DNA from: Rapidithrix thailandica
GTDB lineage: Bacteria; Bacteroidota; Bacteroidia; Cytophagales; Flammeovirgaceae
Direction of reading: 5' to 3'
DNA: 64,000 nucleotides
Assembly: GCF_039710355.1 (NCBI RefSeq)
Contig: NZ_JBDKWZ010000021.1
Location: 1-64,000 of the forward strand
The translations under genes were made by a program, and so were the position numbers. Under the pieces are notes generated by a model, which did no database searches, was not told where the DNA came from, and worked only from the letters and a program-made list of their open reading frames with translations. Shown here one piece after another: positions 44,661 through 54,138 of this stretch (position 1 is the stretch's first letter; each line of letters starts with the position of its first letter).

Positions 44661-45712
44661 AGTGTTATCTTTAAATCTACCGTAAAGGTATTTTGCTCAT
44701 CCGATATGTTCAACGAATAATGCTCCGGATAAAGCAATTCCAATCTTCTTTTGATATTTTTCAAGCCCAGCCCTCCGGTCATTTTCTTTTGTATTACGAC
44801 ATTGGGTTTGGAGTTTTCACATTTGAATACCAGTTGAGGACCTTCTATTGTAAAAGAAAGATGAATATACGATAAGTGATCGCTGTCCGGATTGTGTTTT
44901 ACCGCATTTTCAACAAACGGAATAAACAAAAGCGGAGGAATCCATACCGGGTCAATTTCTCCTTCCTTTCGGATGGAATATTCAAAATTGTCCCTGCGTA
45001 TTTTTTCCAGATTCAGAAAATCATTCAAAAAATGAATATCCGAACGTAACAGCACTTTCTCTTTAGAACTGTCATTAATTTGGTATCGCAATAAGTCTTC
45101 TAGTTTAAATAAGACTTGTGAAGCCTCCTCCCGGTTTTTCTTGATCAAAACATGGGCATTGTTCAGCATATTGAATAAAAAATGCGGGTTAATCTGGTTC
45201 TTCAAGTACTTTAACTCCGAATGCAAGGTCGTTGACTCCAAAGCATCAATGCGTTGGTTGTTTTGGATCCAATGCCGTAAAAGTAAAATTGCAGATGCCC
45301 CTGAAATGATCAGGCTAATCAAGATCACTGAAGACAACACACTCAAAAGCATCGCTTTATAGCCTATCTGTATAAACTCATTGCTCAACTTATACAGAAC
45401 ACTTTGAATGACAATGATCAAAAGTATCGCGACAAAGACAACTCCAAACACCGATAGAAAATAGGTAGTCAGCCTGTTTTTCAATAAAAACCGGGGGGCT
45501 AGTACGTAGATATTCAAATAGATAGCCAGCAAATAGAGTAACGTGTATGCCAACCAACCCAGAAACAGTTTCGAGGGGGTTGTATTTGCTTCCGGGATAT
45601 TTAAAACCATATCAATAGAAATCACCGTAAAAATCAAGAGCAGTACTAAATGCCTGTAGACCTTAAAGCGGGGACTTAGGAGAAAATCAGCAATAAATTT
45701 ATTATTTATCAT
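44657..45712 (-). CDS. LytS-type membrane sensor histidine kinase
   Basis: This 351-aa kinase has four membrane helices in residues 20-150, then a short coiled segment. The His_kinase domain has phospho-acceptor H177 (NQINPHFLFNMLNN). The ATPase part has an N-box (FIPFVENAVKHN) and a G-box (GGLGLKNIKRRLELLYP). All catalytic elements are present. The gene directly precedes its LytTR partner with a 4-base overlap. The helices suggest membrane-state or envelope sensing. A TAAATTTG element lies upstream (45746-45753). Confidence 0.9.
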   Translation of the reverse strand: MINNKFIADFLLSPRFKVYRHLVLLLIFTVISIDMVLNIPEANTTPSKLFLGWLAYTLLYLLAIYLNIYVLAPRFLLKNRLTTYFLSVFGVVFVAILLIIVIQSVLYKLSNEFIQIGYKAMLLSVLSSVILISLIISGASAILLLRHWIQNNQRIDALESTTLHSELKYLKNQINPHFLFNMLNNAHVLIKKNREEASQVLFKLEDLLRYQINDSSKEKVLLRSDIHFLNDFLNLEKIRRDNFEYSIRKEGEIDPVWIPPLLFIPFVENAVKHNPDSDHLSYIHLSFTIEGPQLVFKCENSKPNVVIQKKMTGGLGLKNIKRRLELLYPEHYSLNISDEQNTFTVDLKITL

Positions 45713-45745
45713 CGTCTATAATGAAATAAAAATCCGTATTCGTTT

Positions 45746-45753
45746 CAAATTTA
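45746..45753 (-). promoter_or_regulatory. -7 box TAAATTTG before the LytS kinase
   Basis: It matches TAnnTTTG exactly, about 34 bases before the start codon on the minus strand. There is no clear TTG at -33. Confidence 0.4.
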
Positions 45754-45880
45754 CAATTGTAGGCAATGGGAATACCGGGATAAAAAGTCCAATGCAGAAG
45801 GAAAACCTCTTCGCTCGTTTGTTGACCGCTATCTGCCACAAATCCGACCGTTCTTGAATTTTATCCCGGCCAAGCATTTT

Positions 45881-46957
45881 TCACATGCCTAACTCCAACT
45901 GCAAAGCATTTGTCATGCGTTCGCTTTTTACAAATTCCAGTGAATACTTCTTAGGAAATAAGAGCTCAAGCCGTTGTTTGATCTTTGAAAAATCGAGGTC
46001 TATCAAAGTCGTTTGGTTGTTACAATTACAGATAAAATGTACCTTTTGATCATCCGATTTGAAGTGCAATTGTATGAAAGTCATTTCCCCCTCTGTTTTC
46101 GTATGGTTAATAGCCTGTTGCACAAAAGGGATAAACAACAAGGGAGGTACTAGCATTTTATAAATACTTCCTTCGGTGGCAATGGAAAACTCCAAGTTGC
46201 CGGAATACAACTTTTCCAGGTTCAAATAATTCGTAAGGAAATTAATTTCGCCCGTCAGCAAGACTTTCTTTCTGCCGCAATCGTATAACTGGTACCGCAA
46301 CAGATGGCTTAATTTTAACAGCATTTCTGAAGCTTTGTCCGGTTCGGAAGTGGCCAAAACGCCAATCCGGTTAAGCATTTTAAAGAGAAAGAAGGGATTT
46401 ACCTGTTCTTTTAACTGCTCCATTTCCGATTGGACTTTCATGTTCTCCAATTGGTGAATACGTTGATTATCAATGATAAAGGATTTTAATAAGACCGTCA
46501 CCGAAATTCCTATCACAAAAGTCATATAAATAAAAAAAGTAGCGAAGCCATCCAGGATAAAGATGCCCGTAAGCTCGGGAAAGGAAACCTGTACGGGATT
46601 TTGCAGAAAATACCTATAGGTACAGTATTCCAAAACCAATTGAAGTAGCCAAACACCCAGCACAAACAACGATAAGGCAGCTACATACCACAAATATTTT
46701 TTGGTTAATAATAACCGGGGAACCAGTACAAACATATTGAAATACACCATGATCAGATAGGTAATTAACAAACTGATACTCAGATAGGACTGATACCCAA
46801 AGTTGACGACTCCCATATCCTGATAAGAGACAAAAGCCCTGTTCATGGCAATACTGGTCAGTGCCAAAACAAGGATCAGATGCCTCCATATTCTGAACCT
46901 GGCATCAATCAGAAGATCAAATAAAAATGTGGATTTACCTGTATTCAATTCGTGCAT
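45881..46957 (-). CDS. LytS-type pseudokinase (phospho-acceptor His lost)
   Basis: The 358-aa paralogue of the neighbouring kinase has the same layout: four membrane helices, linker, kinase core. The key positions are altered. The motif NPHFLFN is NPFFLFK (F189 in place of His), the N-box ENAVKH is QQAINH, and the G-box GGLGLKNIKRR is reduced to DLDFSKIKQR. It should neither autophosphorylate nor bind ATP normally, yet the frame is intact and the fold-forming residues (LLRYQLYD, VPPLLFIPFV) are kept. It may act as a regulatory partner of the active kinase by hetero-dimerising (inferred). Confidence 0.85.
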   Translation of the reverse strand: MHELNTGKSTFLFDLLIDARFRIWRHLILVLALTSIAMNRAFVSYQDMGVVNFGYQSYLSISLLITYLIMVYFNMFVLVPRLLLTKKYLWYVAALSLFVLGVWLLQLVLEYCTYRYFLQNPVQVSFPELTGIFILDGFATFFIYMTFVIGISVTVLLKSFIIDNQRIHQLENMKVQSEMEQLKEQVNPFFLFKMLNRIGVLATSEPDKASEMLLKLSHLLRYQLYDCGRKKVLLTGEINFLTNYLNLEKLYSGNLEFSIATEGSIYKMLVPPLLFIPFVQQAINHTKTEGEMTFIQLHFKSDDQKVHFICNCNNQTTLIDLDFSKIKQRLELLFPKKYSLEFVKSERMTNALQLELGM

Positions 46958-46999
46958 AGTGTCCTTTTTAAATGAAGGTCAACTTCATTGTTGTTTTGT

Positions 47000-47007
47000 C
47001 AAACCTA
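47000..47007 (-). promoter_or_regulatory. -7 box TAGGTTTG before the pseudokinase
   Basis: It matches TAnnTTTG exactly, about 43 bases upstream of the start. A short palindrome (ATGAAG-N5-CTTCAT, about 46972-46988) sits between the box and the gene. Confidence 0.4.
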
Positions 47008-47206
47008 AGGGGTTTCGTTCTATTTTCAGACTAACCTCTTGTTTTGTTTTTCATGATTCGCTATATCACCTTTGAGCGGGTATCAAGCACCCGGAAAGGG
47101 TTTACATCTACAATCCGTTTCGTTAAAGTTATCCCCTTCCGAATGGATCAGGAAGGGGGGAATTTCATAGCTGGTAAAAGTAAACTTTCTAAAGAAAAAG
47201 GAGTTG

Positions 47207-47410
47207 TTAAAAAAAGACAAACCACTTCCATAAACTAAAAGATGAACGGGACATAACGGGCAAATACCGGTCTTCGTAGTCTTCGATTAAAAGTATCAAC
47301 AATGCCGCTTCGTCCGCTTCCGGAGTGTCGTCCGGAGCATCAAATACATCTTCCAATCTTCTAATAGCGTTTTCGTAGTCTTCTCTGGTTTTTAATATTT
47401 CAATTTTCAT
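47207..47410 (-). pseudogene. Truncated HigA-like antitoxin fragment
   Basis: The 67-aa frame starts MKIEILKTREDYENAIRRLE and continues with FDAPDDTPEADEAALLILLI and EDYEDRYLP. This is the usual N-terminal segment of HigA-type antitoxins, which normally continue into an XRE helix-turn-helix of about 60 further residues. Here the match stops after YLP and the frame ends in unrelated residues. No HigB toxin is next to it. It is a broken remnant of a toxin-antitoxin pair. Confidence 0.65.
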
Positions 47411-47584
47411 AGAATGAATCTATAGTTCAATATTTACATATTTTGTAGCATGAGGGCATTGGCCCAAGTTGTGGCTTGCACCCAATAGAAAAGCTCCTCT
47501 CCGGGAAATGAGTGATTCAAACTTCAGTAAAGAGTAGTATTCGAAAGGACCAAGGGTTTGAATTTACCATTACAGCCTACCTGT

Positions 47585-48520
47585 CTATTTCGTTAAATTT
47601 TGCCCTTGAGGCGGCTTTTTTTGAAAGGTATATTTCAAGGCTACGGAAGCATAGGGAGCAAATCTAAAATGTGGATTTTCTTGGGGATCATCGTTAAAAA
47701 AGTCCTTCAAAGACTTCTCCTGATAATAGGCATATCGATCGCCCGTCACTCCTACCGTTATGGGGATGGATAAGGCATTACCAAGTTTAATTTCAGGCTG
47801 AAGGCCAAACACCGTATATCTATGAGAGAAGATAACGTCTTCCCCGTTTTTTTCGACCAAGGCCATCATCCCGTTCATTTCGCCCACCAAATGCAGGTAA
47901 AACAACTTATTCAGTTTCATCCCGACTGAAAGCTCCATGGTATTCATCACCGATATTTTTGCCAGGAAACGCCCGTTGGTTTTCCAGTTAAAATAAAAGG
48001 CCGGAAAAATCATCGGATAACCAAAAATACTACTCAGCGCTGCTCCTCCTCCTATTTCCAGGTTGGGTTTTAAGTGCCGGATAAAAATGACACCCCCTTG
48101 CCCCAAGAGATTGTCCGCTCCCATAGTCGCGAGATCATCGGTATATACCCCAACCCCCAGCGAAACCAACAAAGACCATTTCGTATTCAAGGGCCTTAAA
48201 TGAGAGACTGCCACCTGGGCATTGTATATATCTGACAAGAGCGCCTCCTCAAAAGTACCTGTATTTTCCAAAGATGCATATAAACCACTCAGTCCCACCA
48301 TCCAGGCAGTAGGCCGGTTTTCTTCATTCAGTTTCATAGAAACCGGTATATTGATCCCCCCTTGGTAAATCCTGGCTTCTCCTTTGCCTCCGGTGTATTC
48401 ATCCTTTTCATCTTTGAATTTTGACGTGCCTATATAAGTCGTTTTCAATTGTATCTGAGCAGTACTTTCCAAACTCAACATCATCCCCAACACGATAAAA
48501 CTAAACAGAGCTTTTTTCAT
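47585..48520 (-). CDS. Outer-membrane beta-barrel protein (DUF6268-like)
   Basis: This 311-aa protein has a signal peptide (LFSFIVLGMMLSLESTAQ). Amphipathic beta strands follow throughout, with aromatic girdles (AFYFNWKTNGRFLAKISV) and a final strand SVALKYTF. The pattern resembles the DUF6268 outer-membrane family of Bacteroidota. Function is unknown. It stands 100 bases from the DUF4421-like barrel gene in the same direction; the two may be expressed together. Confidence 0.7.
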   Translation of the reverse strand: MKKALFSFIVLGMMLSLESTAQIQLKTTYIGTSKFKDEKDEYTGGKGEARIYQGGINIPVSMKLNEENRPTAWMVGLSGLYASLENTGTFEEALLSDIYNAQVAVSHLRPLNTKWSLLVSLGVGVYTDDLATMGADNLLGQGGVIFIRHLKPNLEIGGGAALSSIFGYPMIFPAFYFNWKTNGRFLAKISVMNTMELSVGMKLNKLFYLHLVGEMNGMMALVEKNGEDVIFSHRYTVFGLQPEIKLGNALSIPITVGVTGDRYAYYQEKSLKDFFNDDPQENPHFRFAPYASVALKYTFQKKPPQGQNLTK

Positions 48521-48639
48521 ATCTCAAAAATTAAATTGCGATTGTTTTATGCGAAAGTAGCCCTGTTAGAAACGCCATCGGGGAATAGTAGACAAACCGG
48601 GAAGACTTGTATACAAACCGCCCGGTTCGGTATAGCAAC

Positions 48640-49602
48640 TTATTGACTGCTTTTGGAAAAGAGTGGAAATTCGTGAAAACGCTTGATAAAGTTGAATTGA
48701 AAATGTCCGGAATTTAAGACGAGGCTGGCTTCTTTGGCAAAGGAGGAGTATATCATATTGTTGACAAACGAGGCCCTCAGCGACCAGGTCTCATGATTAT
48801 ACCCTACGGACATCCGGGGAAACACCGTTGGAGAAACCTCCAGGCTTTGCTTTGTAAATTGTGAAATATCTTCCCCTCCAAACTGAATGCCCAAAGACAA
48901 GGACCCACTGATAAAATACCGCTTTTTAATCAGCCACGTATACGCGTACCCGCTACTGATACCCAGTTGGAAATTCTGAAGCAAATGCGGATGCTCCGGG
49001 GTAATCAAAGTGCTATCCGATTGAATTTTATTGAAATACACTCCGGCTCCCAACAGGATGCTTCCTGCGGGCTTCAATTGCTTTTCACTTTGGTTAAAAG
49101 CCGCCTTGTACGAAAAGCGTTTCCAGTTGAAAATATACTGACCGAATATGCCATACTGCCGGATGCTCAGGTCCGGAAAAATCTCCAGCCTTGTATTCTT
49201 TTGCTCATTGCTTTCAGTGTAAAACCCTTGGTATCGTTGAATAAACATATCCACCACAAACTTCCGCCCGTACTGATGCATTTGTAAATCCAGGTACTTG
49301 GTCTTGCCCTTTTGTTTATTCCTCATAAAGTCAAACCCGTACCCGGCACTAAAATTCAACACAGTGTTATGTTTCGAAAAACCCAACCCTATACTGACCG
49401 GATTGTTGGGCATAAATATCCTGTCTTGGGCCTCATCACTCAGAAACAAAAAATTTCTAGCCAAGTAGCCTCTTAAGGCAAACCGTTGCTCAAATGCTCC
49501 TATATAGGCACTGTCCACCTTAGCCTGCCCCATGCCCGGCATAGAAACAAGAAGTAAAAAACTAAAAATATAAGCGTACTTTGGCAAAATCATAGAAGAC
49601 AT
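48640..49602 (-). CDS. DUF4421-like outer-membrane protein
   Basis: The open frame reaches 49740, but the signal peptide begins at MSSMILPKYAYIFSFLLLVS, so I use the ATG at 49602. The ATG at 49593 is equally possible and has AAAGGA at good spacing. The mature 300 residues have DUF4421 features: an early LRGYLARNFLFLS, then PVSIGLGFSKHNTVLNFSAG and repeated barrel strands. It is probably an outer-membrane barrel of unknown role. Confidence 0.7.
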   Translation of the reverse strand: MSSMILPKYAYIFSFLLLVSMPGMGQAKVDSAYIGAFEQRFALRGYLARNFLFLSDEAQDRIFMPNNPVSIGLGFSKHNTVLNFSAGYGFDFMRNKQKGKTKYLDLQMHQYGRKFVVDMFIQRYQGFYTESNEQKNTRLEIFPDLSIRQYGIFGQYIFNWKRFSYKAAFNQSEKQLKPAGSILLGAGVYFNKIQSDSTLITPEHPHLLQNFQLGISSGYAYTWLIKKRYFISGSLSLGIQFGGEDISQFTKQSLEVSPTVFPRMSVGYNHETWSLRASFVNNMIYSSFAKEASLVLNSGHFQFNFIKRFHEFPLFSKSSQ

Positions 49603-50300
49603 TCCTTTCAATAATTCTGATTTACAACTCAGCAGACCAGATGCATTGCAAGTTTCAAGTTGGATAGGTATATTGAAAAAAGTATATCGTTTCAAAAGCA
49701 GCTTTAGTTTACACAAAAAAACTAAAAAATTCATAAACACTCTCCATTACCTCCCAAATTATACAAAGACAACAACCCCAAGAAACAATAGTAGACAAGC
49801 CTTGTGATTTCGTATACCAAAATGCAATTTATTAGAAAACGGTTCAAAAGTATGAAAGTACCGTTTCGGCCTCAGTGGCAAAGCTCCTGAAACGGGTCAT
49901 TCTCCGGCCGGAAGTTTAAGTGATTTATTTGGCCCCCCACCCGGTTGAACAGCCCTTTTATTTTTCAAAAACAAACGTCCCAATCAGTTTTCAGATTCTT
50001 CATTATCCTATCCGGTTATAGGCTCTTAATCGTATTTGCTTTCCCTACCGTAAAGCGTAGCAGGCACTTACTTCAAAGCATTCATAAAGCTTCAACAAGA
50101 AGGCATGGCAACACTACTAATAAAGAAAATTGTCCGTCAATGGAAGTGATTGGCTTATTTAAAAAAGATATATTCAGTTGAAACGATTTCAGCTTGTAAA
50201 TAAAAATAAAAAGTATAATTTCAACACCACAAAATAACTGCCACACATATGTTTATACTATGACTAGCCCTTTGGATTCAATTGTCAACCAAACATTCGT
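49603..50300. other. Gene-free region
   Basis: Apart from the unlikely N-terminal extension of the previous frame, nothing coding is supported. Small frames around 49945-50181 lack a ribosome site and family features. The stretch separates divergent genes and should hold both promoters; no exact TAnnTTTG box was recognised. Confidence 0.4.
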
Positions 50301-50771
50301 ATGAAAAATCAAATCCTTATTTCCTTTTTAGTTACACTTTTGTTCGGTGCCTGTCACCCTAAAGAAAATGCTCAAACCATTCAAGAAACAAAAACGCCTG
50401 TGACCATTTCGGAAAATCCCCATCCCCTACTTGGGACTTGGAAAATGGTCTACGGTGAAATCCGGGAAAAAGACTCCCTTCAGGTAAAAGACATGTCCAA
50501 ATCTGAGTTTATAAAAATCATTAACGACAGTCATTTTGCCTTCTTCAATCAAGAGCCTGGTAATTTTTATGGCGGTGGTGGTACCTACTCCTTAAACGGT
50601 GATCAATACACGGAAACCTTGAGCTACACCGGGGCAGAAGAAGTCAGGGGGCATAGCTTTCCTTTTACCATCGAAATTAAAGGAGATTCATTGATTCAGT
50701 ACGGACGGGAATTGGTAGAGGAGGCTAATATGGACCGGCACATTGTTGAAAAGTATATCAGGGTGAAATAG
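50301..50771 (+). CDS. Lipocalin-like lipoprotein (DUF4488 type)
   Basis: This 156-aa protein has a lipoprotein signal (LISFLVTLLFGACHPK, Cys about residue 18). The mature domain starts HPLLGTWKMVYGEIREKDSL, the GTW opening of small lipocalin-like domains. It continues with FAFFNQEPGNFYGGGGTYSL and ends in a strand plus VEKYIRVK. Such proteins may bind a small ligand in the periplasm. The gene appears to stand alone. Confidence 0.7.
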   Translation: MKNQILISFLVTLLFGACHPKENAQTIQETKTPVTISENPHPLLGTWKMVYGEIREKDSLQVKDMSKSEFIKIINDSHFAFFNQEPGNFYGGGGTYSLNGDQYTETLSYTGAEEVRGHSFPFTIEIKGDSLIQYGRELVEEANMDRHIVEKYIRVK

Positions 50772-51489
50772 TCCTGGGCAGCCTTTAAATTTCAATTCAA
50801 AATGAAAAGGTAAATGCATGGTGACCGATCATGTAAGCACTTCTCAATGGAAAAACATTATACCTTATATTGATCGTACTGTTCGACTGGGGAGTGAAGA
50901 GGATTTCAGAAGTCTTCTTTCCCCCGGTCAAACACTTCTTGGGCATTGAATCGCCACCAAAACTCCCTTGATCAAAATCCTTCGTACAAAACCTTGTAGT
51001 CTCATCTATTTTTTGGAACCCTCTACTTGCCAGAAGTTTGGGCCAAAATGTCCTGAGGAATGATTTATAAAATATTCCCGCAACGAATTATAAACATGCT
51101 CTAAAACTTTGAAGAGTGAATTAACTGAGGAACCTAGCAAACATAATACATTCACTACCGGAATAACCATTAAAGAGGACTTTTACAAGATTGTCTTCAC
51201 AGAGGCTTATAAGTTATCAAAAAAAGTCTTGCTCTTTTCGCTCTCGCCAGTATACACCCTAGCTTCACAAAGCACCTCCGCAGAAAAAAATACCTATATA
51301 AGGCTAAAAAATAACAAGCAAAAATTTGCATATATTTAATAAACACCTATTTTTGGGGATCTTTTTTTTAGCTGCAGCAAAAAAACTTTTTCTTTCAAGA
51401 CTAATTCTACGCGCAAACTGACATACAGTCAACAAGTTGAATTCTATTATACAAATATTTCTGAATTATATTCAATCCATTAACAACTT
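50772..51489. other. Gene-free region with one repeat arm
   Basis: No coding region is supported. TAAACATGCTCTAA at 51091-51104 equals the right arm of the palindrome at 40398-40455, without its partner. A 76-aa frame at 51109-51339 has a TTG start and no family features. Confidence 0.4.
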
Positions 51490-52056
51490 ATGAAAAACAA
51501 CGTAAATTTTGTATTATTTGCCTTTATGGTAAGCATTTTCAGTTCTTGTACCCAATTAGGCCTTGTGAAAGAGGACTTCACCACCAAAGAAGGCTTGAAA
51601 GAGTTTGAAGAGGAACTGATCAGTAAGTTTGGAAAAGATGCCTACTTTACAGATTTCGGAATTTCACACTCTCAACATGGAAGTGTAGCTAACGTTACCG
51701 TTACTTCTGATCCTTCCAGCCTGAAAATGGGTAGCTGGATTTATCATAAAGGGCTTTGGGAGCAAACTTCTGACATTACCCTGGAAATCCCTGACGGTGC
51801 CAAAGCCGAAGATTTTATGTATACGCACAAAGAGTTGGATTTTGATCAAATAAATGAATTGGTAGAAAAATCGAAAACCAAAGTCAAAGAGGAAAAAGAT
51901 ATGGATGTCGTGGTGTATACTATATATTTAAGCGCTCCGGATGATGCCGACTTTTCCAGAATGCGATACTCCTTAGATTTACGACCGGAAAACGGGGGAA
52001 CTAGTTTTAGTTTTTATTACAATATGGATGGTTCCCTACATTCCTTTGATTATTAG
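51490..52056 (+). CDS. Lipoprotein of unknown function
   Basis: This 188-aa protein has a lipoprotein signal (FVLFAFMVSIFSSCTQLG, Cys about residue 20). The remainder alternates helices and beta strands (GLKEFEEELISKFGKDAYF, then VANVTVTSDPSSLKMGSWIY), with a final aromatic beta segment SFSFYYNMDGSLHSF. The layout suggests two small alpha/beta units. I recognise no family. A hairpin of AATACCCTGA/TCAGGGTATT (52075-52122) follows it. Confidence 0.65.
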   Translation: MKNNVNFVLFAFMVSIFSSCTQLGLVKEDFTTKEGLKEFEEELISKFGKDAYFTDFGISHSQHGSVANVTVTSDPSSLKMGSWIYHKGLWEQTSDITLEIPDGAKAEDFMYTHKELDFDQINELVEKSKTKVKEEKDMDVVVYTIYLSAPDDADFSRMRYSLDLRPENGGTSFSFYYNMDGSLHSFDY

Positions 52057-52074
52057 TTACTATTGTTGAATGAA

Positions 52075-52122
52075 AATACCCTGATTTGAATTAAGTAACT
52101 TCTCCTGTTCTGTCAGGGTATT
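52075..52122 (+). terminator. Possible terminator hairpin after the lipoprotein gene
   Basis: AATACCCTGA and TCAGGGTATT are perfectly complementary (10 bases), but the loop is 28 bases and no T-run follows, so the assignment is weak. Confidence 0.35.
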
Positions 52123-52270
52123 ACACCCATTCGTAAATACATGGAGGGTTGAACTTCCATTGTCAAGTCCAATATTTTAAGGAAAACCAAAACTACTTTA
52201 CCCTATCTGTATTTTCCAAGCACGAAAGAGGTAAGCACTCGATCCTTGAAAATTAAATACAACCATTCAA

Positions 52271-52618
52271 ATGAAAAGAAAATTAAAGCAGGAATACAAT
52301 ACGCTGGAAAGTATCAAAGATTTTTTGGCAACCAAGACCTCCTTAGAATGTTTCATTGCGTTGGATGAGTGGATTTTTGATGAGATAAGAGTCTCCAGAA
52401 AATGTGTAGTGGTCAAAAAAAGCGGTATTGCCGGAGCAAAAGTTGTTTTTGAAGAAGCAAATATTGTGGACATTCAACCGATCGCCCCAAGCCGGTTTAT
52501 CAACACCCTTACCATGAGAGGCCTGTTGGCTATGATCATTCAATTCATCATTTCGGGTGCACAGAATAAAGTAGCCGAAGAAGTCGAAAATCATTTATTA
52601 GAAATTCAAATCATTTAA
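52271..52618 (+). CDS. Small protein of unknown function, operon partner of the next gene
   Basis: The 115-aa protein has a beta-rich core (RVSRKCVVVKKSGIAGAKVV) and a C-terminal hydrophobic segment (MRGLLAMIIQFIISGAQNKV). This resembles small membrane-associated proteins with a PH-like sheet. It lies 3 bases before the next gene, so the two are co-translated. No named family is recognised. Confidence 0.6.
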   Translation: MKRKLKQEYNTLESIKDFLATKTSLECFIALDEWIFDEIRVSRKCVVVKKSGIAGAKVVFEEANIVDIQPIAPSRFINTLTMRGLLAMIIQFIISGAQNKVAEEVENHLLEIQII

Positions 52619-52621
52619 TCC

Positions 52622-53107
52622 ATGGACGCTATTCAATTTACTTATAAAGCAAAATTTTCCTATTTGAATAAATTTCTTCCTCCGCTTGTTTTGGGAGGCA
52701 TCGGTGCGTATTGTTATTTAGAGCAGGTGAGTATCTCTATTAAAAGAAGACTTACCATCTTACCGTATCCCTATAGCTTTTATGTGTTTGGAGGGGCCGG
52801 TATCTTGCTTCTTGCCTATGCTATTTACAAATTAGTGCAATATATCAAGGCCAGCCAAAATCATCATGATATTACCCTCACGGAAAAATACATTACTTTT
52901 CCGCAAGGGAGTTCCGAAAAGGTACAAGTCTATTATGATGAGGTGCAAAGCCTCTATATTCAGGAAGATTCGGAGGACGGGGAATCCATTACGATAGATG
53001 TAAACAACAATAGTTATAAGTTTCAAGAAGAATACTTTAGCTCTTTATCTCAGTATACGGATTTCAAAGCCATATTAGAGAAATTATGCACTAAACTTAC
53101 TCATTAA
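52622..53107 (+). CDS. Two-helix membrane protein with C-terminal beta domain
   Basis: The 161-aa protein has two membrane helices (FLPPLVLGGIGAYCYLEQ, and YVFGGAGILLLAYAIYKLV at about 59-77). A soluble beta domain of about 80 residues follows (HHDITLTEKYITFPQ, then VQVYYDEVQSLYIQEDSEDG). The layout is like bacterial PH-like membrane proteins, and broadly like the 29-31 kb immunity candidates, but with no clear sequence match. It is probably co-expressed with the 115-aa protein. A strong terminator follows. Confidence 0.6.
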   Translation: MDAIQFTYKAKFSYLNKFLPPLVLGGIGAYCYLEQVSISIKRRLTILPYPYSFYVFGGAGILLLAYAIYKLVQYIKASQNHHDITLTEKYITFPQGSSEKVQVYYDEVQSLYIQEDSEDGESITIDVNNNSYKFQEEYFSSLSQYTDFKAILEKLCTKLTH

Positions 53108-53163
53108 GGGAGCCTAAGCTTTTACCACTTACTTTTCACTCCTTGGTGGATTAAAAAAACAAT

Positions 53164-53212
53164 ACTCCAAAGATGCTTCTTCAAAAGAAATTGTGTCTTT
53201 GGAGTCTATTTT
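53164..53212 (+). terminator. Terminator of the small-protein operon
   Basis: ACTCCAAAGA and TCTTTGGAGT form a perfect 10-base stem, with CTATTTTTATG after it. Confidence 0.7.
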
Positions 53213-53252
53213 TATGCTTCTCTAAGCATACCGGAACCAGGAATGACAGAGA

Positions 53253-53699
53253 TTAATTCGAATTATTCTTTTTATCTTTTTCCACCGCCTTTTCATACGC
53301 ATACTGCAAATAAGGCAGCAGTAAGGTCTTAAAGGTTTCATCCGTTGGGTTCACTACACTGACCCAATACATATTCCCATAGACCGGATGAGGGAATATT
53401 TCATTTTCTTTTGTAAAATCAATCTCAGCTTCCCAATAACCACCGATACCACTTTTTGCTTCGATATGAGCAAATAAGGCATTAAACCGTTCCTTCCCGA
53501 TGCCAATATTTAAACGGTAGTAACCCTCCCGATCTAACTTTGAAACATGATCATACTCATTGTCATGGGTAACCACCGTAGCAAAAGGAAAACGATTGTC
53601 TGATCCGTAAAGAAAAAAGTAATCGCCATCCTCCGATTGGATAAAATACGATTCGCTAAATGTCTGAGAAACGGCTTCAATAACTTGCGCTAAGTTCAT
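53253..53699 (-). CDS. DUF6194-family protein
   Basis: The 148-aa cytoplasmic protein has FPFATVVTHDNEYDHVSKLD, YYRLNIGIGKERFNALF and HPVYGNMYWVSVVNPTDETF, the conserved run of DUF6194 (small alpha/beta proteins, function unknown). Length is normal. It is divergent from the HxlR regulator gene 94 bases away; HxlR-type regulators often control a divergent neighbour, so this gene may be its target (inferred). Confidence 0.75.
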   Translation of the reverse strand: MNLAQVIEAVSQTFSESYFIQSEDGDYFFLYGSDNRFPFATVVTHDNEYDHVSKLDREGYYRLNIGIGKERFNALFAHIEAKSGIGGYWEAEIDFTKENEIFPHPVYGNMYWVSVVNPTDETFKTLLLPYLQYAYEKAVEKDKKNNSN

Positions 53700-53793
53700 A
53701 GTCTTTTTTTAGTAAAATTGCCTACAAGACTGTAGAATTGCAAGTAGTTATCTTTTTGTTATATAGTGACCTAAAGTAAAGTTTTGTCCACAG

Positions 53794-54126
53794 ATGAAGG
53801 ATACGCCCAAAAAAGAAAATAAAAATTCTCAAGAATGTCCTTTTCAAGAAGCCATGCACCTCCTTTCCGGAAAATGGACCATGTCAATCATCAATACTTT
53901 AATGTATGGAACGATGAGGTTTAAAGAATTGGAACGGTCTGTCGAAGGTATTAACACCCGGATGCTAGTGAAAGAACTCAAACAGTTGGAAGCAAAGAAG
54001 ATCGTCAATAGAAAAGCGTATGCCACAGTGCCTCCTACCGTAGAGTATTCACTTACCGAAAAGGGTGAGTTGTTAAAGCCTGTCATAACAGAAATTCAAG
54101 CTTGGGCATTGAAGGTATTGATTTAA
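53794..54126 (+). CDS. HxlR-family transcriptional regulator
   Basis: The 110-aa winged-helix protein has the family's N-terminal Cys (ECPFQEAMHLLSGKWTMSII), then RFKELERSVEGINTRMLVKE and a wing ending PTVEYSLTEKGELLKP. The Cys (about residue 14) is the redox-sensing position in some members. It probably binds the 94-base region shared with the divergent DUF6194 gene. It converges with the DUF418-type gene, 12 bases apart. Confidence 0.85.
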   Translation: MKDTPKKENKNSQECPFQEAMHLLSGKWTMSIINTLMYGTMRFKELERSVEGINTRMLVKELKQLEAKKIVNRKAYATVPPTVEYSLTEKGELLKPVITEIQAWALKVLI

Positions 54127-54138
54127 TGTGGCCGTTGA

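Noticed and set aside
49945..50181. A 78-aa frame in the gap before the lipocalin-like lipoprotein
   Set aside because: Its composition is unlike neighbouring proteins and no start signal was found.
51109..51339. A 76-aa frame with a TTG start
   Set aside because: There is no ribosome site, signal peptide or family resemblance, and it begins at a stray repeat arm.
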